This document shows, piece after piece, positions 16,535-25,426 of a stretch of DNA of 64,000 bases. The DNA comes from an uncultured Clostridia bacterium (lineage in GTDB: Bacteria; Bacillota; Clostridia; Peptostreptococcales; Acidaminobacteraceae). The DNA is taken from the NCBI GenBank assembly GCA_927417275.1, contig CAKMJV010000010.1:124001-188000 (forward strand). Direction: 5' to 3'. Every line of letters begins with the position of its first letter. The first letter of the stretch is position 1. A program made the position numbers and the translations under genes. Under the pieces are notes generated by a model that was given only the letters and a program-made list of their open reading frames with translations, did not search any database and had not been told where the DNA came from.

Positions 16535-17575
16535 ATGGAGAAAAGGTCTGTAGGAATAGTTGGCACAGGCATTTATATACCAGAATCTGTTGTCACTGCA
16601 AAAGAAATTGCAGAAGCAACTAAGGGCATATGGACGGAAGAAGCCATCGTAAACAAATTGGGCTTTACACAAAAGCCAGTACCTGGCGCAGGCGATGGTA
16701 CACAAGAAATGGGCGTGAAAGCAGCGTTGGACTGTCTCAAGAACACAGGCGTTGACCCACTCGATATTGATGTCGTATTATGCATGGGTGAAGAATGGAA
16801 GGAATATCCACTTACCACATCCGCTATTTATATACAAGAAAAAATCGGTGCATATCATGCGTGGGGCATCGATGTTCAAAATAGATGTTGCACCACTGTA
16901 ACGGCTATGAAAATGGCACGTGATATGCTCATCGCAGATGAGAGCATCGACACCATCATGGTTTGTGGTGGCTATCGAAATGGTGATTTTGTCGACTATG
17001 CAGACAAAAATATGAGTATGATGTACAACCTCGGTGCAGGTGCTGGTGCAATCATCCTTAAAGCGGGTTATAACAGGAATTTATTGCTGGAATCCCATAT
17101 CATGTCAGATGGCAGTATGGCCAGAGACGCAGGCGTTGAAATCGGCGGAACATGTAACCCGATACGACCAGATAATGTGGATGAAGCCTATAAATCACTT
17201 CGCCTCTTGCAACCAGAACATATGAAAAACAGGCTTAATGAAGTGTCTATGAGCAACTGGATGCAATGTATTGATAAGGCATTTGAAAAATCTCATATAC
17301 CAAAAGACAAACTTGATTACTTAGCAGTACTGCACTTTAAGTACTCTATGCATAAAACCATGCTTGACCTGTTAGGTTTAGACGAAAGTCAGTCGATTTA
17401 TCTTAGTGAATTCGGTCACATCGGACAAGTCGATCAGATTCTATCCTTACACTTAGCACAACAGCAAGGGAAACTAAAAGAGGGCGCCGTTGTATCTATG
17501 ATCGCAGCAGGTATCGGTTATGCATGGGCCGCTAATGTAATAATATGGGGAGAAGGGGGTAAAAGTCATGTTTAA
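16535..17575 (+). CDS. FabH-like thiolase-superfamily enzyme (3-oxoacyl-ACP synthase III family), role unknown
   Basis: 346 residues, ATG after CTAGGAGG. The N-terminus SVGIVGTGIYIPESVVT, W-T-EEAIVNKLGF and GAGAGAIIL, and the C-terminal GHIGQ and GIGYAWA are typical KASIII-fold landmarks. Aligning by eye to FabH, the nucleophile is C118 (IDVQNRC), the histidine is H267 (VLHFK), but the third residue, asparagine in FabH (GNTS), is H295 here (GHIG). This Cys-His-His set resembles KASI/II rather than KASIII. Co-transcribed, by eight-base overlap, with a CoA-transferase and placed under a sigma-54 promoter, it is unlikely to serve fatty-acid synthesis; a catabolic beta-ketoacyl-CoA condensation or cleavage is inferred. 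Confidence 0.8.
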   Translation: MEKRSVGIVGTGIYIPESVVTAKEIAEATKGIWTEEAIVNKLGFTQKPVPGAGDGTQEMGVKAALDCLKNTGVDPLDIDVVLCMGEEWKEYPLTTSAIYIQEKIGAYHAWGIDVQNRCCTTVTAMKMARDMLIADESIDTIMVCGGYRNGDFVDYADKNMSMMYNLGAGAGAIILKAGYNRNLLLESHIMSDGSMARDAGVEIGGTCNPIRPDNVDEAYKSLRLLQPEHMKNRLNEVSMSNWMQCIDKAFEKSHIPKDKLDYLAVLHFKYSMHKTMLDLLGLDESQSIYLSEFGHIGQVDQILSLHLAQQQGKLKEGAVVSMIAAGIGYAWAANVIIWGEGGKSHV

Positions 17576-18887
17576 CAAAGCAGACTTTCAAAAAAAATGT
17601 GTTCGTGTAGAAGACGTGCTCCCGATGATAAACTCAGGTGATCACATCGTTTCTGGACTTGCTGGTGCAGAACCTCAATTACTTTTCAGTGCGCTTCACA
17701 CCGAAGCAAGCCGTCTAAACGATGTACACATCATCACGTGTTTACCGATGGGCAACTACGATTTCTTTAGCAATCCCCAGTACAAGGACGCATTTTTGAT
17801 GGAAGGATGGTTTTACAGTGGGCATATGCGTAAGCTTCATGCCAACCAAAACATCACTTTCATCCCCAATCATCTTCATTTTGCCGCTACGAAACGCCTG
17901 CACTATAAAAAACCGCGCGTCTATATGGGGAACTGTTCACCCGTGGACAAACATGGCTATGTATCCCTTGGCCTCAGTGCAGTCTATGAAAAAGAGATGA
18001 TCGAACAAGCAGATCTCGTGATTTTGGAAGTTAATCCAAATGTGCCAAGAACCTTTGGCGACACACTGCTTCACTATACAAAGGCAGATTATTTTATAGA
18101 AACAGATTATGAACTGCCAGAGTTGCCCGTTGCTGAGCCCAATGAAAAAGACAAACGCATCGGCCAGTATATCGCAGACTTAATCGAAGATGGCTCTACC
18201 ATACAACTTGGCATCGGTGGCATCCCAAATGCCGTGGCGCAAGCATTAAAAACGAAAAAACATCTGGGCATACACACTGAAATGTTCACAGATGGCATGG
18301 TGGACTTAGTTGAATGTGGCGCAGTGGATAACAGCCAAAAAACTTTACATCCCGAAAAGATGATTGCTGCATTTGCACTAGGCTCAAAGCGCCTTTACGA
18401 TTTTATTAACGACAACCCAAGTGTGGAAATCAAACGTGGCACCTACGTAAATGACCCCTATGTCATCGGTCAAAATCACAAAATGGTTTCCATCAACACT
18501 TCCATAGAAATCGACCTCACAGGCCAATGTTGTTCCGAGTCTGTGGGCACAAGACAAATCAGTGGCACAGGTGGCCAAGCAGACACCGCTATAGGCGCAC
18601 AAATATCAGAAGGCGGCAAATCATTCATCGCCCTATACGCAACAGCTGAGATCAAAGACCCTGAAACAGGTGAGCGCGTTGAAAAATCTAAAATTGTGCC
18701 AATGCTTACGCCGGGTGCCATCGTATCGCTATCTAGAAACGACGTCGATTATGTCGTCACAGAGTACGGTGCAGTTTCACTCAGAGGTACATCCGTCAGA
18801 GAACGCGTACGCCTACTGATCAGCATCGCACATCCAAATTTCAGAGATGAACTTCAGGCGGAAGCAGATCGCCTGATGCTCTGGTAA
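17568..18887 (+). CDS. Acetyl-CoA hydrolase/transferase family CoA-transferase (butyryl-CoA:acetate / 4-hydroxybutyrate type)
   Basis: 439 residues, ATG with GAAGGGGG upstream, starting inside the end of the previous gene. Shows GIGGIPNAV, the catalytic glutamate E238 in GIHTEMFTDG, and the C-terminal SESVGTRQISGTGGQ and EYGAVSLRG motifs of class I CoA-transferases such as 4-hydroxybutyrate and butyryl-CoA:acetate transferases. It moves CoA between an acyl-CoA and a carboxylate such as acetate. Partner of the FabH-like enzyme: probably activates the substrate or salvages the CoA ester of the product. Substrate specificity cannot be read from sequence alone. Confidence 0.9.
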   Translation: MFNKADFQKKCVRVEDVLPMINSGDHIVSGLAGAEPQLLFSALHTEASRLNDVHIITCLPMGNYDFFSNPQYKDAFLMEGWFYSGHMRKLHANQNITFIPNHLHFAATKRLHYKKPRVYMGNCSPVDKHGYVSLGLSAVYEKEMIEQADLVILEVNPNVPRTFGDTLLHYTKADYFIETDYELPELPVAEPNEKDKRIGQYIADLIEDGSTIQLGIGGIPNAVAQALKTKKHLGIHTEMFTDGMVDLVECGAVDNSQKTLHPEKMIAAFALGSKRLYDFINDNPSVEIKRGTYVNDPYVIGQNHKMVSINTSIEIDLTGQCCSESVGTRQISGTGGQADTAIGAQISEGGKSFIALYATAEIKDPETGERVEKSKIVPMLTPGAIVSLSRNDVDYVVTEYGAVSLRGTSVRERVRLLISIAHPNFRDELQAEADRLMLW

Positions 18888-18929
18888 TCCCCACACAGAC
18901 TGTCTCCTTTATATAGACCCTAAGTAATC

Positions 18930-18961
18930 AAAAAGGACGTACTGAAAAGTACGTCCTTTTT
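18930..18961 (+). terminator. Terminator of the sigma-54 operon
   Basis: AAAAAGGACGTACT, loop GAAA, AGTACGTCCTTTTT: perfect 14-base arms ending in T. Confidence 0.9.
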
Positions 18962-19067
18962 GTGTGGTTAATTTGCAGATTATGTCGTGTTTGCTACAGA
19001 TTGTGCCAAATAAGTTTGAAATTATAGGTATATATGATATTTTAATAATAAAAGCATTGGAGTAATC

Positions 19068-19763
19068 ATGAAAAAAAATGAACAGATGACTCAAAACATA
19101 TACGCACTACTCTGGGCACTATTAGTGGTTGGCATATTAAGGTCCCATCTAAATTTAACTGGCGCTATATTGTCTGGATTATTGACTGGGATAGTGATTA
19201 GATTTGGCATGTCGGTATTAAGTTTGCGCAAAAGAAGTAAAATAGAAAAATTGAGTGATGATACCGTTGAGAGTGAACCATTTATTAGACGGCGACAACA
19301 ACCTTTATGGGAAACGATCGTGAATATGGTCTTTTTCACCTTAGTGGTAATCATCGTTTTTAATATTCGTCTAACAAAACTACACGATGTTTCCATGCAG
19401 CCGACATTTTATGAAGGCGATGTGCGAATCATCGTATTGACAAGTCGCGTGGAAGCAGGTGATATCATCGGCATAAGAGCATCTGAGGAAAGACAATTTA
19501 AAAATTATGCGAAAAGAGTCATCGCTGTTGAAGGAGATACCATAGAAATCATCGATGGACGGGTTTATATTGATGGCGAACTTTTAGAAGAAACATATGT
19601 AGAACGGTGGCGCATGGAGCAAATGCCGCCAGTAACTTTAAAAGAAGACGAAATCTTTGTGTTGGGTGATAACCGTTCAAAAAGTTATGATTCAAGGTCT
19701 TTTGGTCCGATAAAAAAAGGTGAAGTGTTGGGGAAGATCCTAACATGGTCACCTTGGGATTAA
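19068..19763 (+). CDS. lepB: Signal peptidase I
   Basis: 231 residues, ATG with TTGGAG upstream. Catalytic serine S109 in VSMQPTF, general base K149 in YAKRVIAVEGD, and the C-terminal box GDNRSKSYDSRSFG are all present. Before the usual anchor (about 83-100) there are two extra hydrophobic segments (11-24 and 32-52), so the protein probably spans the membrane three times, more than the typical single anchor of Gram-positive SipS-type enzymes. It removes signal peptides at the outer membrane face. Single-gene unit between two terminators. Confidence 0.94.
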   Translation: MKKNEQMTQNIYALLWALLVVGILRSHLNLTGAILSGLLTGIVIRFGMSVLSLRKRSKIEKLSDDTVESEPFIRRRQQPLWETIVNMVFFTLVVIIVFNIRLTKLHDVSMQPTFYEGDVRIIVLTSRVEAGDIIGIRASEERQFKNYAKRVIAVEGDTIEIIDGRVYIDGELLEETYVERWRMEQMPPVTLKEDEIFVLGDNRSKSYDSRSFGPIKKGEVLGKILTWSPWD

Positions 19764-19766
19764 TAA

Positions 19767-19800
19767 AAAGCGTCCATTTCAAAATGGACGCTTTGATTTT
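19767..19800. terminator. Bidirectional terminator between lepB and the flavodiiron gene
   Basis: AAAGCGTCCATTT and AAATGGACGCTTT, 13-base perfect arms with a very short loop; plus strand followed by GATTTTTT, minus strand followed by TTATTAAT. Confidence 0.82.
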
Positions 19801-19821
19801 TTAGATATGCATTTAATCGTA

Positions 19822-21024
19822 TTATTTTGAAAATGTCTCGTCCAGTTTTGCTGCGATTTGCTTGCCTAACTGGGTGAGTGCCATAAATTCAGTGTCTTTT
19901 GGAGAGTAGGTGGCTTCGATGGAGTCGCCGATTTTTTCCCAACCGATTTCTTCTACGAAGGTCTCGATACCTGAGACACCGCCGCCTGACCAAGACTTGT
20001 TGCCAAATACAGAAATATAGCGGTCTTTTAATCCTGAATTAGAGAGTTTCGCAAGAACCGTTTCTACTGAACTAAAGACTTTGGTATTATACGCACAAGA
20101 GCCGATGACTACCGCTTTATATTTCCATATTTCACTTAAAATATATGAATTGTGCGTTTTAGAAGCATCAAAGACTTTAACGTTTTTTACACCATTTTCT
20201 GCAATGATACGAGCGAGGTAATCTGCCATTTTTGCCGTGTTACCATACATAGAACCATATACGATGACTACGCCATGATCGGCTTCAAATCGACTCCATT
20301 TGTCATAAAGGGATACGATTTTACCGGGATCCGTGCGCCAAACAGGACCATGAGTGGGCGCGATCATCTTAATATCAAGTCCACTGAGTTTTTTTAATGC
20401 ACGCTGAACCATCGGGCTATATTTTGCCACGATGTTGCTGTAATAACGTCGTGTTTCATCTTCGTAAAATTCAAAGTTGATTTCATCATCAAAAACACCA
20501 CCGTCTAAAGAGCCAAATCCGCCAAAAGCATCCATGGAGAAAAGTACATTTGAAGTCTCGTCATAGGTCATCATGGTCTCTGGCCAGTGAACCATGGGTG
20601 TGAGATAAAATCTGAGTTTGTGCTTGCCAAGGTCGATCATGTCACCATCACCGACTTCGAAGAAATTTTTCGTAATGCCGTAAAAGCCTTCTATAAAAGG
20701 AAAGGTTTTTTTATTGCCGACGATTTGCATGTTTGGGTATGCACCAATCAGTGCAAGCATAGAGCCAGAGTGGTCAGGTTCCATATGGTTAACGATTAAG
20801 TAATCAACTTCTTTATCGCCGATGATCTCTTTTATTTTTTCGAGATATTCTGTCGTCTTATTAAATTTTACCGTATCTAAAATGGCGATTTTATCATCGT
20901 TAATTAAGTAGGAGTTATACGCGACCCCTTTGTCGATGGGCCAGTAATTTTCAAACAAAGTCGTTTCACGATCATTGACACCAATCCAGTGGATCTTGTC
21001 TTTAATGGTTAATCTGCAGTTCAT
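19822..21024 (-). CDS. Flavodiiron protein (A-type flavoprotein, FprA-like)
   Basis: 400 residues; ATG at 21024 with CGAGGTGAC upstream. An N-terminal beta-lactamase-like diiron domain has the full ligand set H80, E82, D84, H85 (NHMEPDHSG), H146 (MVHWPET), D165 and H225 (APTHGPVW). Residues about 253-395 are a flavodoxin-like FMN domain (VIVYGSMYGNTAKMA). Such proteins reduce O2 to water or NO to N2O in the cytoplasm and protect anaerobes. No rubredoxin domain is attached. Divergent from PFOR across a shared regulatory region, fitting protection of an oxygen-labile metabolism. Confidence 0.95.
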   Translation of the reverse strand: MNCRLTIKDKIHWIGVNDRETTLFENYWPIDKGVAYNSYLINDDKIAILDTVKFNKTTEYLEKIKEIIGDKEVDYLIVNHMEPDHSGSMLALIGAYPNMQIVGNKKTFPFIEGFYGITKNFFEVGDGDMIDLGKHKLRFYLTPMVHWPETMMTYDETSNVLFSMDAFGGFGSLDGGVFDDEINFEFYEDETRRYYSNIVAKYSPMVQRALKKLSGLDIKMIAPTHGPVWRTDPGKIVSLYDKWSRFEADHGVVIVYGSMYGNTAKMADYLARIIAENGVKNVKVFDASKTHNSYILSEIWKYKAVVIGSCAYNTKVFSSVETVLAKLSNSGLKDRYISVFGNKSWSGGGVSGIETFVEEIGWEKIGDSIEATYSPKDTEFMALTQLGKQIAAKLDETFSK

Positions 21025-21053
21025 AAGTCACCTCGTAATTTTTTTCATACCCT

Positions 21054-21082
21054 AGTCTATCATTGCTTTTATTATAGGTCAA
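21054..21082 (-). promoter_or_regulatory. Promoter of the flavodiiron gene
   Basis: Minus-strand TTGACC (21082-21077), 17 bases, TAGACT (21059-21054), 30 bases before the start codon. Confidence 0.6.
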
Positions 21083-21121
21083 TTTTGAAAATTTTTATAG
21101 GGGGAATTTTGAGACATCTGA

Positions 21122-21150
21122 TTGTATACAAAATACACCTATGCTATAAT
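21122..21150 (+). promoter_or_regulatory. Distal promoter of PFOR
   Basis: TTGTAT (21122-21127), 17 bases, TATAAT (21145-21150) with an extended TGC before it. Leaves a leader of about 200 bases with a small palindrome TGTCTTTAGACA at 21169-21180. The 21025-21362 gap therefore holds divergent promoters and an operator, and no gene. Confidence 0.55.
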
Positions 21151-21245
21151 ACAATTGTTGGTTGTGTGTGTCTTTAGACAGTTTACATCCAATCAAATCT
21201 TATATATAATGGATTTGAATCTTAGTGTCTTGTGCATTTGAGTAT

Positions 21246-21263
21246 TTGTCAAATGATTAACAA
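21246..21263. promoter_or_regulatory. Rex operator (redox/NADH sensing) upstream of PFOR
   Basis: TTGTCAAATGATTAACAA matches the clostridial Rex consensus TTGTTAAnnnnTTAACAA at all fixed positions but one (C for T at position 5). It lies between the distal and proximal PFOR promoters. Confidence 0.65.
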
Positions 21264-21293
21264 AATGTAGTAATTGTTCTATTCGACCATCAA

Positions 21294-21323
21294 TTGACAG
21301 GGATGTATATTGTATACTATACT
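21294..21323 (+). promoter_or_regulatory. Proximal promoter of PFOR
   Basis: Perfect -35 TTGACA (21294-21299), 18 bases, TATACT (21318-21323), 39 bases before the start codon. Confidence 0.7.
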
Positions 21324-21362
21324 GTTTTTGTAATCAATGATGATTAAAGGAGGCTATTTTTA

Positions 21363-24300
21363 ATGGGTAAAAAAGTTATGAAAACCATGGATGGTAACAC
21401 TGCTGCTGCATATGTATCTTATGCATTTACAGATGTTGCTGCAATCTACCCTATTACCCCATCGTCTAATATGGCGGAATTTGTAGATGAGTGGGCGTCT
21501 AGTGGTAAAAAGAACATTTTTGGCCGACCTGTATTGGTATCTGAGCTTCAATCTGAAGCGGGTGCTGCAGGTGCAGTACACGGATCTTTACAAGCGGGCG
21601 CTTTGACGACGACTTTTACAGCGTCACAAGGTTTGCTTTTAATGATTCCAAATATGTACAAAATCGCTGGTGAATTATTACCGGGCGTGTTCCATGTAAG
21701 TGCTAGAGCGGTTGCTTCACATGCACTTTCTATCTTTGGTGATCATTCAGACGTAATGGCAGCAAAACAAACTGGTTTTGCACTTTTATCATCTGGATCG
21801 GTACAAGAAGTTATGGATCTTGGTGGTGTGGCTCACTTAGCTGCAATTAAAGCAAGAGTGCCTTTCTTACATTTCTTTGATGGATTTAGAACATCACATG
21901 AAGTTCAAAAAATCGAAGTCATTGATTACGCAGAATTTGATAGACTTGTTGATCACGATGCAATCAATGCATTTAGAAATAACGCATTAAGCCCTGAGCA
22001 TCCAGTAACAAGAGGAACTGCTCAAAATCCAGATATTTTCTTCCAAGCAAGAGAAGCATCAAATAACTTTTACAAAGCGGTTCCAGAAATCGTTGTTAAC
22101 TATATGAACGAAATCAACAAAATAACAGGTAGAGATTACAAGCCTTTTAACTACTACGGCGCACCTGATGCAGATCGAATCATCATCGCTATGGGTTCTG
22201 TCGTTGAAGCAATTGAAGAGACAATCGATTATTTAAATGCAAGAGGCGAAAAAGTAGGCCTTATTAAAGTAAGACTTTACAGACCTTGGGCGCCAAAATA
22301 CTTCTTTGATGTATTACCAGCAAGCGTTAAGAAAATCGTCGTTTTAGACAGAACAAAAGAGCCAGGTTCTGACGGCGAACCAATGTACAAAGACGTTAGA
22401 GCGATGTTCTACGGCACTGAAAATGCGCCACTAATCGTGGGCGGACGTTACGGTCTTGGTTCTAAAGATACGACACCTACACACATCAAACGCGTATATG
22501 ACGAACTTAAGAAAGATGCACCAGCGAATGACTTTACAGTGGGTATCGTAGATGACGTTACAAACCTTTCACTCAACATCGAAGAGCAAATCGTGGCTGA
22601 GCATCCTGATACAATCCGTTGTAAATTCTGGGGTCTTGGATCAGATGGTACGGTAGGCGCAAACAAAAATGCGATTAAGATCATCGGTGATGAAACCGAT
22701 ATGTATGCACAAGGTTACTTCTCATATGACTCAAAAAAATCAGGTGGTATTACGATTTCTCACTTAAGATTTGGTAAACAACCGATTCGTTCAACTTATT
22801 TAATAGATGAAGCGGATTACATTGCATGTCATAATCAGTCTTATGTATACCAATATGATTTGTTAAAAGGCTTAAAAAATGGCGGTACTTTCGTTCTTAA
22901 CTGTAAGTGGAATGAAGAAGAACTAAATGCACTTTTGCCAGCTGAAATGAAAAAATATATCGCAAAAAACAATATCGAATTATATACGATAGATGCAACA
23001 AGCATCGCAGAAGAAATCGGTCTTGGCAACAGAATCAACATGGTTATGCAAGCAGCGTTTTTCAAACTTGCTAAAGTTATCGATTTGGCAGACGCGGTTA
23101 AATACCTTAAAGAAGCCATCGAAAAATCTTATGGTAGCAAAGGTTCTAAAATCGTAGACCTAAATAACAAAGCGGTTGATTATGGTATCGAGAGAATCAA
23201 GAAATTTAATGTACCTGCGGATTGGGCAAATGCTGTTGAGACTTCAGGTGTTGCGGCTAAAGGCGATCCAACGTTCATCAAAGAAATTTTAAGACCAATC
23301 GCTGCTCAAAAGGGCGATGATTTACCAGTAAGTACATTTAAAGGTTATGAAGATGGTACATTTGAACATGGTACAGCGGCTTATGAAAAGCGCGGTATCG
23401 CAGTTAATGTACCAGAATGGCAAATTGAAAACTGTATCCAATGTAACCAATGTTCTTATGTATGTCCACATGCTGCGATTAGACCATTCTTATTTACAGA
23501 AGAAGAACTTAAAAATGCACCAGAAGGACTAGCAACTAAAGCGGCAATTGGTAAAGGACTTGAAGGATTACAATACAAAATTCAAGTATCGCCTTACGAT
23601 TGTACTGGATGTGGTAACTGTGCAGACATTTGTCCATCTAAGCAAAAATCACTGATCATGAAACCAATTGAAACACAAATTGAAGTTCAATCAGAAAACT
23701 GGAATTTCGTAGCTGAATTGCCTGTCAAAGATGATAAAATGCCACTTAACACAGTTAAAGGTTCTCAATTTGCAAAGCCTTTATTTGAGTTCTCTGGTGC
23801 TTGTGCAGGTTGTGGTGAAACGCCTTATATTAAAGCGATCACACAACTTTATGGCGATCGCATGATGATAGCTAATGCTACAGGTTGTTCTTCAATCTGG
23901 GGTGGTTCTGCACCTTCAACGCCATATACAAAAAATGCTGAAGGCAAAGGTCCGGCTTGGGCAAACTCTTTATTTGAAGACAATGCTGAGTACGGTTATG
24001 GTATGTCATTAGCGGTAAAAGCAATTCAAGCAAATATGGTTGATAAATTTACTGCACTCGTTGAGATGAACATCGACGAAGCGGTTAAAGCGCCTTTTGC
24101 TGAGTGGTTAGAAGTGCGTGAAGATTCTGAAGCATCTAAAGTGGTTGCTGAAAAAATCAAAGCAGTTCTTGCAAGCCATTCTGTAACAGATGCAGCAGCT
24201 AAAGATATTTTAACATTTGCTGAAAATCACAAAGATTACCTTGTTAAGCGTTCTGTTTGGATCGTTGGTGGTGATGGTTGGGCTTATGACATCGGCTTTG

Positions 24301-24902
24301 GTGGATTAGACCACGTACTTGCTAGCGGTGAAAACGTAAACGTATTGGTATTTGATACAGAAGTTTACTCAAATACAGGTGGACAAGCGTCTAAAGCAAC
24401 ACCAGTTGCTGCGATTGCAAAATTTGCTGCATCCGGTATGACTGTTAAGAAAAAAGATCTTGGTATGATCGCTGCAACTTATGGTTACGTATACGTGGCA
24501 CAAGTGGCTATGGGCGCAAACCAAAATCAATTCTTAAAAGTTATTCAAGAAGCAGAATCGTATGATGGTCCATCACTCATTATCTGTTATGCACCATGTA
24601 TTGCACACGGTATCAAAACAGGTATGGGTACGACACAAAGACGTTCTAAAGAAGCGGTTGAAGCAGGTTACTGGCATTTATGGCGTTTTGATCCAAGAGT
24701 GAAAGCGGAAGGCAAAAATCCATTCTTCTTAGATTCAAAAGAGCCAACTGCAAGTTTCCAAGAGTTCTTACTTGGTGAAACGCGTTATACAACGCTTAAA
24801 AACCAATTCCCAGAAATCGCAGAAAACCTCTTTAAAATCGCTGAAGATCAAGCGAAAGATCGTTACGCTGGATATGTTAGAATGACAAAAATGGAATTCT
24901 AG
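21363..24902 (+). CDS. nifJ: Pyruvate:ferredoxin oxidoreductase, single-chain
   Basis: 1179 residues, ATG after AAAGGAGG; typical length for the fused homodimeric enzyme. Domains in order: pyrimidine-binding domain (AAAYVSYAFTDVAAIYPITPSS), transketolase C-terminal-like domain, gamma domain (around FWGLGSDGTVGANKNA), an 8Fe ferredoxin segment with CIQCNQCSYVCPH and CTGCGNCADICPS, and the TPP-binding domain with CAGCGETPY, GDGWAYDIGFGGLDH and the late cysteine in CYAPCIAHG. It decarboxylates pyruvate to acetyl-CoA with reduction of ferredoxin. Two promoters and a Rex-type operator upstream suggest control by NADH/NAD+. Confidence 0.98.
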   Translation: MGKKVMKTMDGNTAAAYVSYAFTDVAAIYPITPSSNMAEFVDEWASSGKKNIFGRPVLVSELQSEAGAAGAVHGSLQAGALTTTFTASQGLLLMIPNMYKIAGELLPGVFHVSARAVASHALSIFGDHSDVMAAKQTGFALLSSGSVQEVMDLGGVAHLAAIKARVPFLHFFDGFRTSHEVQKIEVIDYAEFDRLVDHDAINAFRNNALSPEHPVTRGTAQNPDIFFQAREASNNFYKAVPEIVVNYMNEINKITGRDYKPFNYYGAPDADRIIIAMGSVVEAIEETIDYLNARGEKVGLIKVRLYRPWAPKYFFDVLPASVKKIVVLDRTKEPGSDGEPMYKDVRAMFYGTENAPLIVGGRYGLGSKDTTPTHIKRVYDELKKDAPANDFTVGIVDDVTNLSLNIEEQIVAEHPDTIRCKFWGLGSDGTVGANKNAIKIIGDETDMYAQGYFSYDSKKSGGITISHLRFGKQPIRSTYLIDEADYIACHNQSYVYQYDLLKGLKNGGTFVLNCKWNEEELNALLPAEMKKYIAKNNIELYTIDATSIAEEIGLGNRINMVMQAAFFKLAKVIDLADAVKYLKEAIEKSYGSKGSKIVDLNNKAVDYGIERIKKFNVPADWANAVETSGVAAKGDPTFIKEILRPIAAQKGDDLPVSTFKGYEDGTFEHGTAAYEKRGIAVNVPEWQIENCIQCNQCSYVCPHAAIRPFLFTEEELKNAPEGLATKAAIGKGLEGLQYKIQVSPYDCTGCGNCADICPSKQKSLIMKPIETQIEVQSENWNFVAELPVKDDKMPLNTVKGSQFAKPLFEFSGACAGCGETPYIKAITQLYGDRMMIANATGCSSIWGGSAPSTPYTKNAEGKGPAWANSLFEDNAEYGYGMSLAVKAIQANMVDKFTALVEMNIDEAVKAPFAEWLEVREDSEASKVVAEKIKAVLASHSVTDAAAKDILTFAENHKDYLVKRSVWIVGGDGWAYDIGFGGLDHVLASGENVNVLVFDTEVYSNTGGQASKATPVAAIAKFAASGMTVKKKDLGMIAATYGYVYVAQVAMGANQNQFLKVIQEAESYDGPSLIICYAPCIAHGIKTGMGTTQRRSKEAVEAGYWHLWRFDPRVKAEGKNPFFLDSKEPTASFQEFLLGETRYTTLKNQFPEIAENLFKIAEDQAKDRYAGYVRMTKMEF

Positions 24903-24918
24903 AATCAGTAAATCATTT

Positions 24919-24954
24919 AGCGCCTTATTCGAATGAAAATTCGAATAAGGCGCT
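24919..24954 (+). terminator. Terminator of PFOR
   Basis: AGCGCCTTATTCGAAT, GAAA loop, ATTCGAATAAGGCGCT, then TTTTT: a very stable 16-base stem. Confidence 0.93.
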
Positions 24955-25032
24955 TTTTACTATTTGCAATACCACTTAAAATCCGTTAAAATATATTTAG
25001 TGCATCGAATGAATACACACAGGTGGTGAAAG

Positions 25033-25404
25033 ATGAATTTTCTTAGGCATCAAACGCGTATAATGGCAGATGTTTATCGCGCATATCGATTTTTAACAGT
25101 GCCAGAGGCCGTTGGCAAGTGGTGTAAACGGAGTTATGAAGTTTTAGAGCGTATGCCCTATGAACAAGTTATTTGGCGTGTGACGGGTTCGGATGGCGTT
25201 ACGCTAAGTTTATCTTTTCATCTGATGAAATGTGCGAGTAAAACAGAGTATTGTACAGAAATTCACGTTGTTACCACGACAGATGCTGCTAATCTAGAAG
25301 GTTATAAGGATGAGGTAGAGCAGTTACTGGAAATGCTAAGGGTCTACTTTAATAAGACCTGGGTGATTCTCGATACAGATTTAACTGCAAGTCAATTAAG
25401 ATAG
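25033..25404 (+). CDS. Hypothetical protein, possible SRPBCC (START-like) fold
   Basis: 123 residues, ATG after CAGGTGGTGAAAG. No firm family. The opening helix with VYRAYRFLTVPEAVGKW, strands around VIWRVTGSDGVTLSLSFHLMKC and TEIHVVTTT, and a long C-terminal helix (LEGYKDEVEQLLEMLRVYF) match the layout of AHSA1/SRPBCC ligand-binding proteins, in which the alt-pe-KW motif is typical. No signal or membrane segment. It is 22 bases before an aldo/keto reductase gene, so the two may be co-transcribed. Ligand unknown. Confidence 0.55.
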   Translation: MNFLRHQTRIMADVYRAYRFLTVPEAVGKWCKRSYEVLERMPYEQVIWRVTGSDGVTLSLSFHLMKCASKTEYCTEIHVVTTTDAANLEGYKDEVEQLLEMLRVYFNKTWVILDTDLTASQLR

Positions 25405-25426
25405 GTTTTGGATAAAGGGAGGCAAT

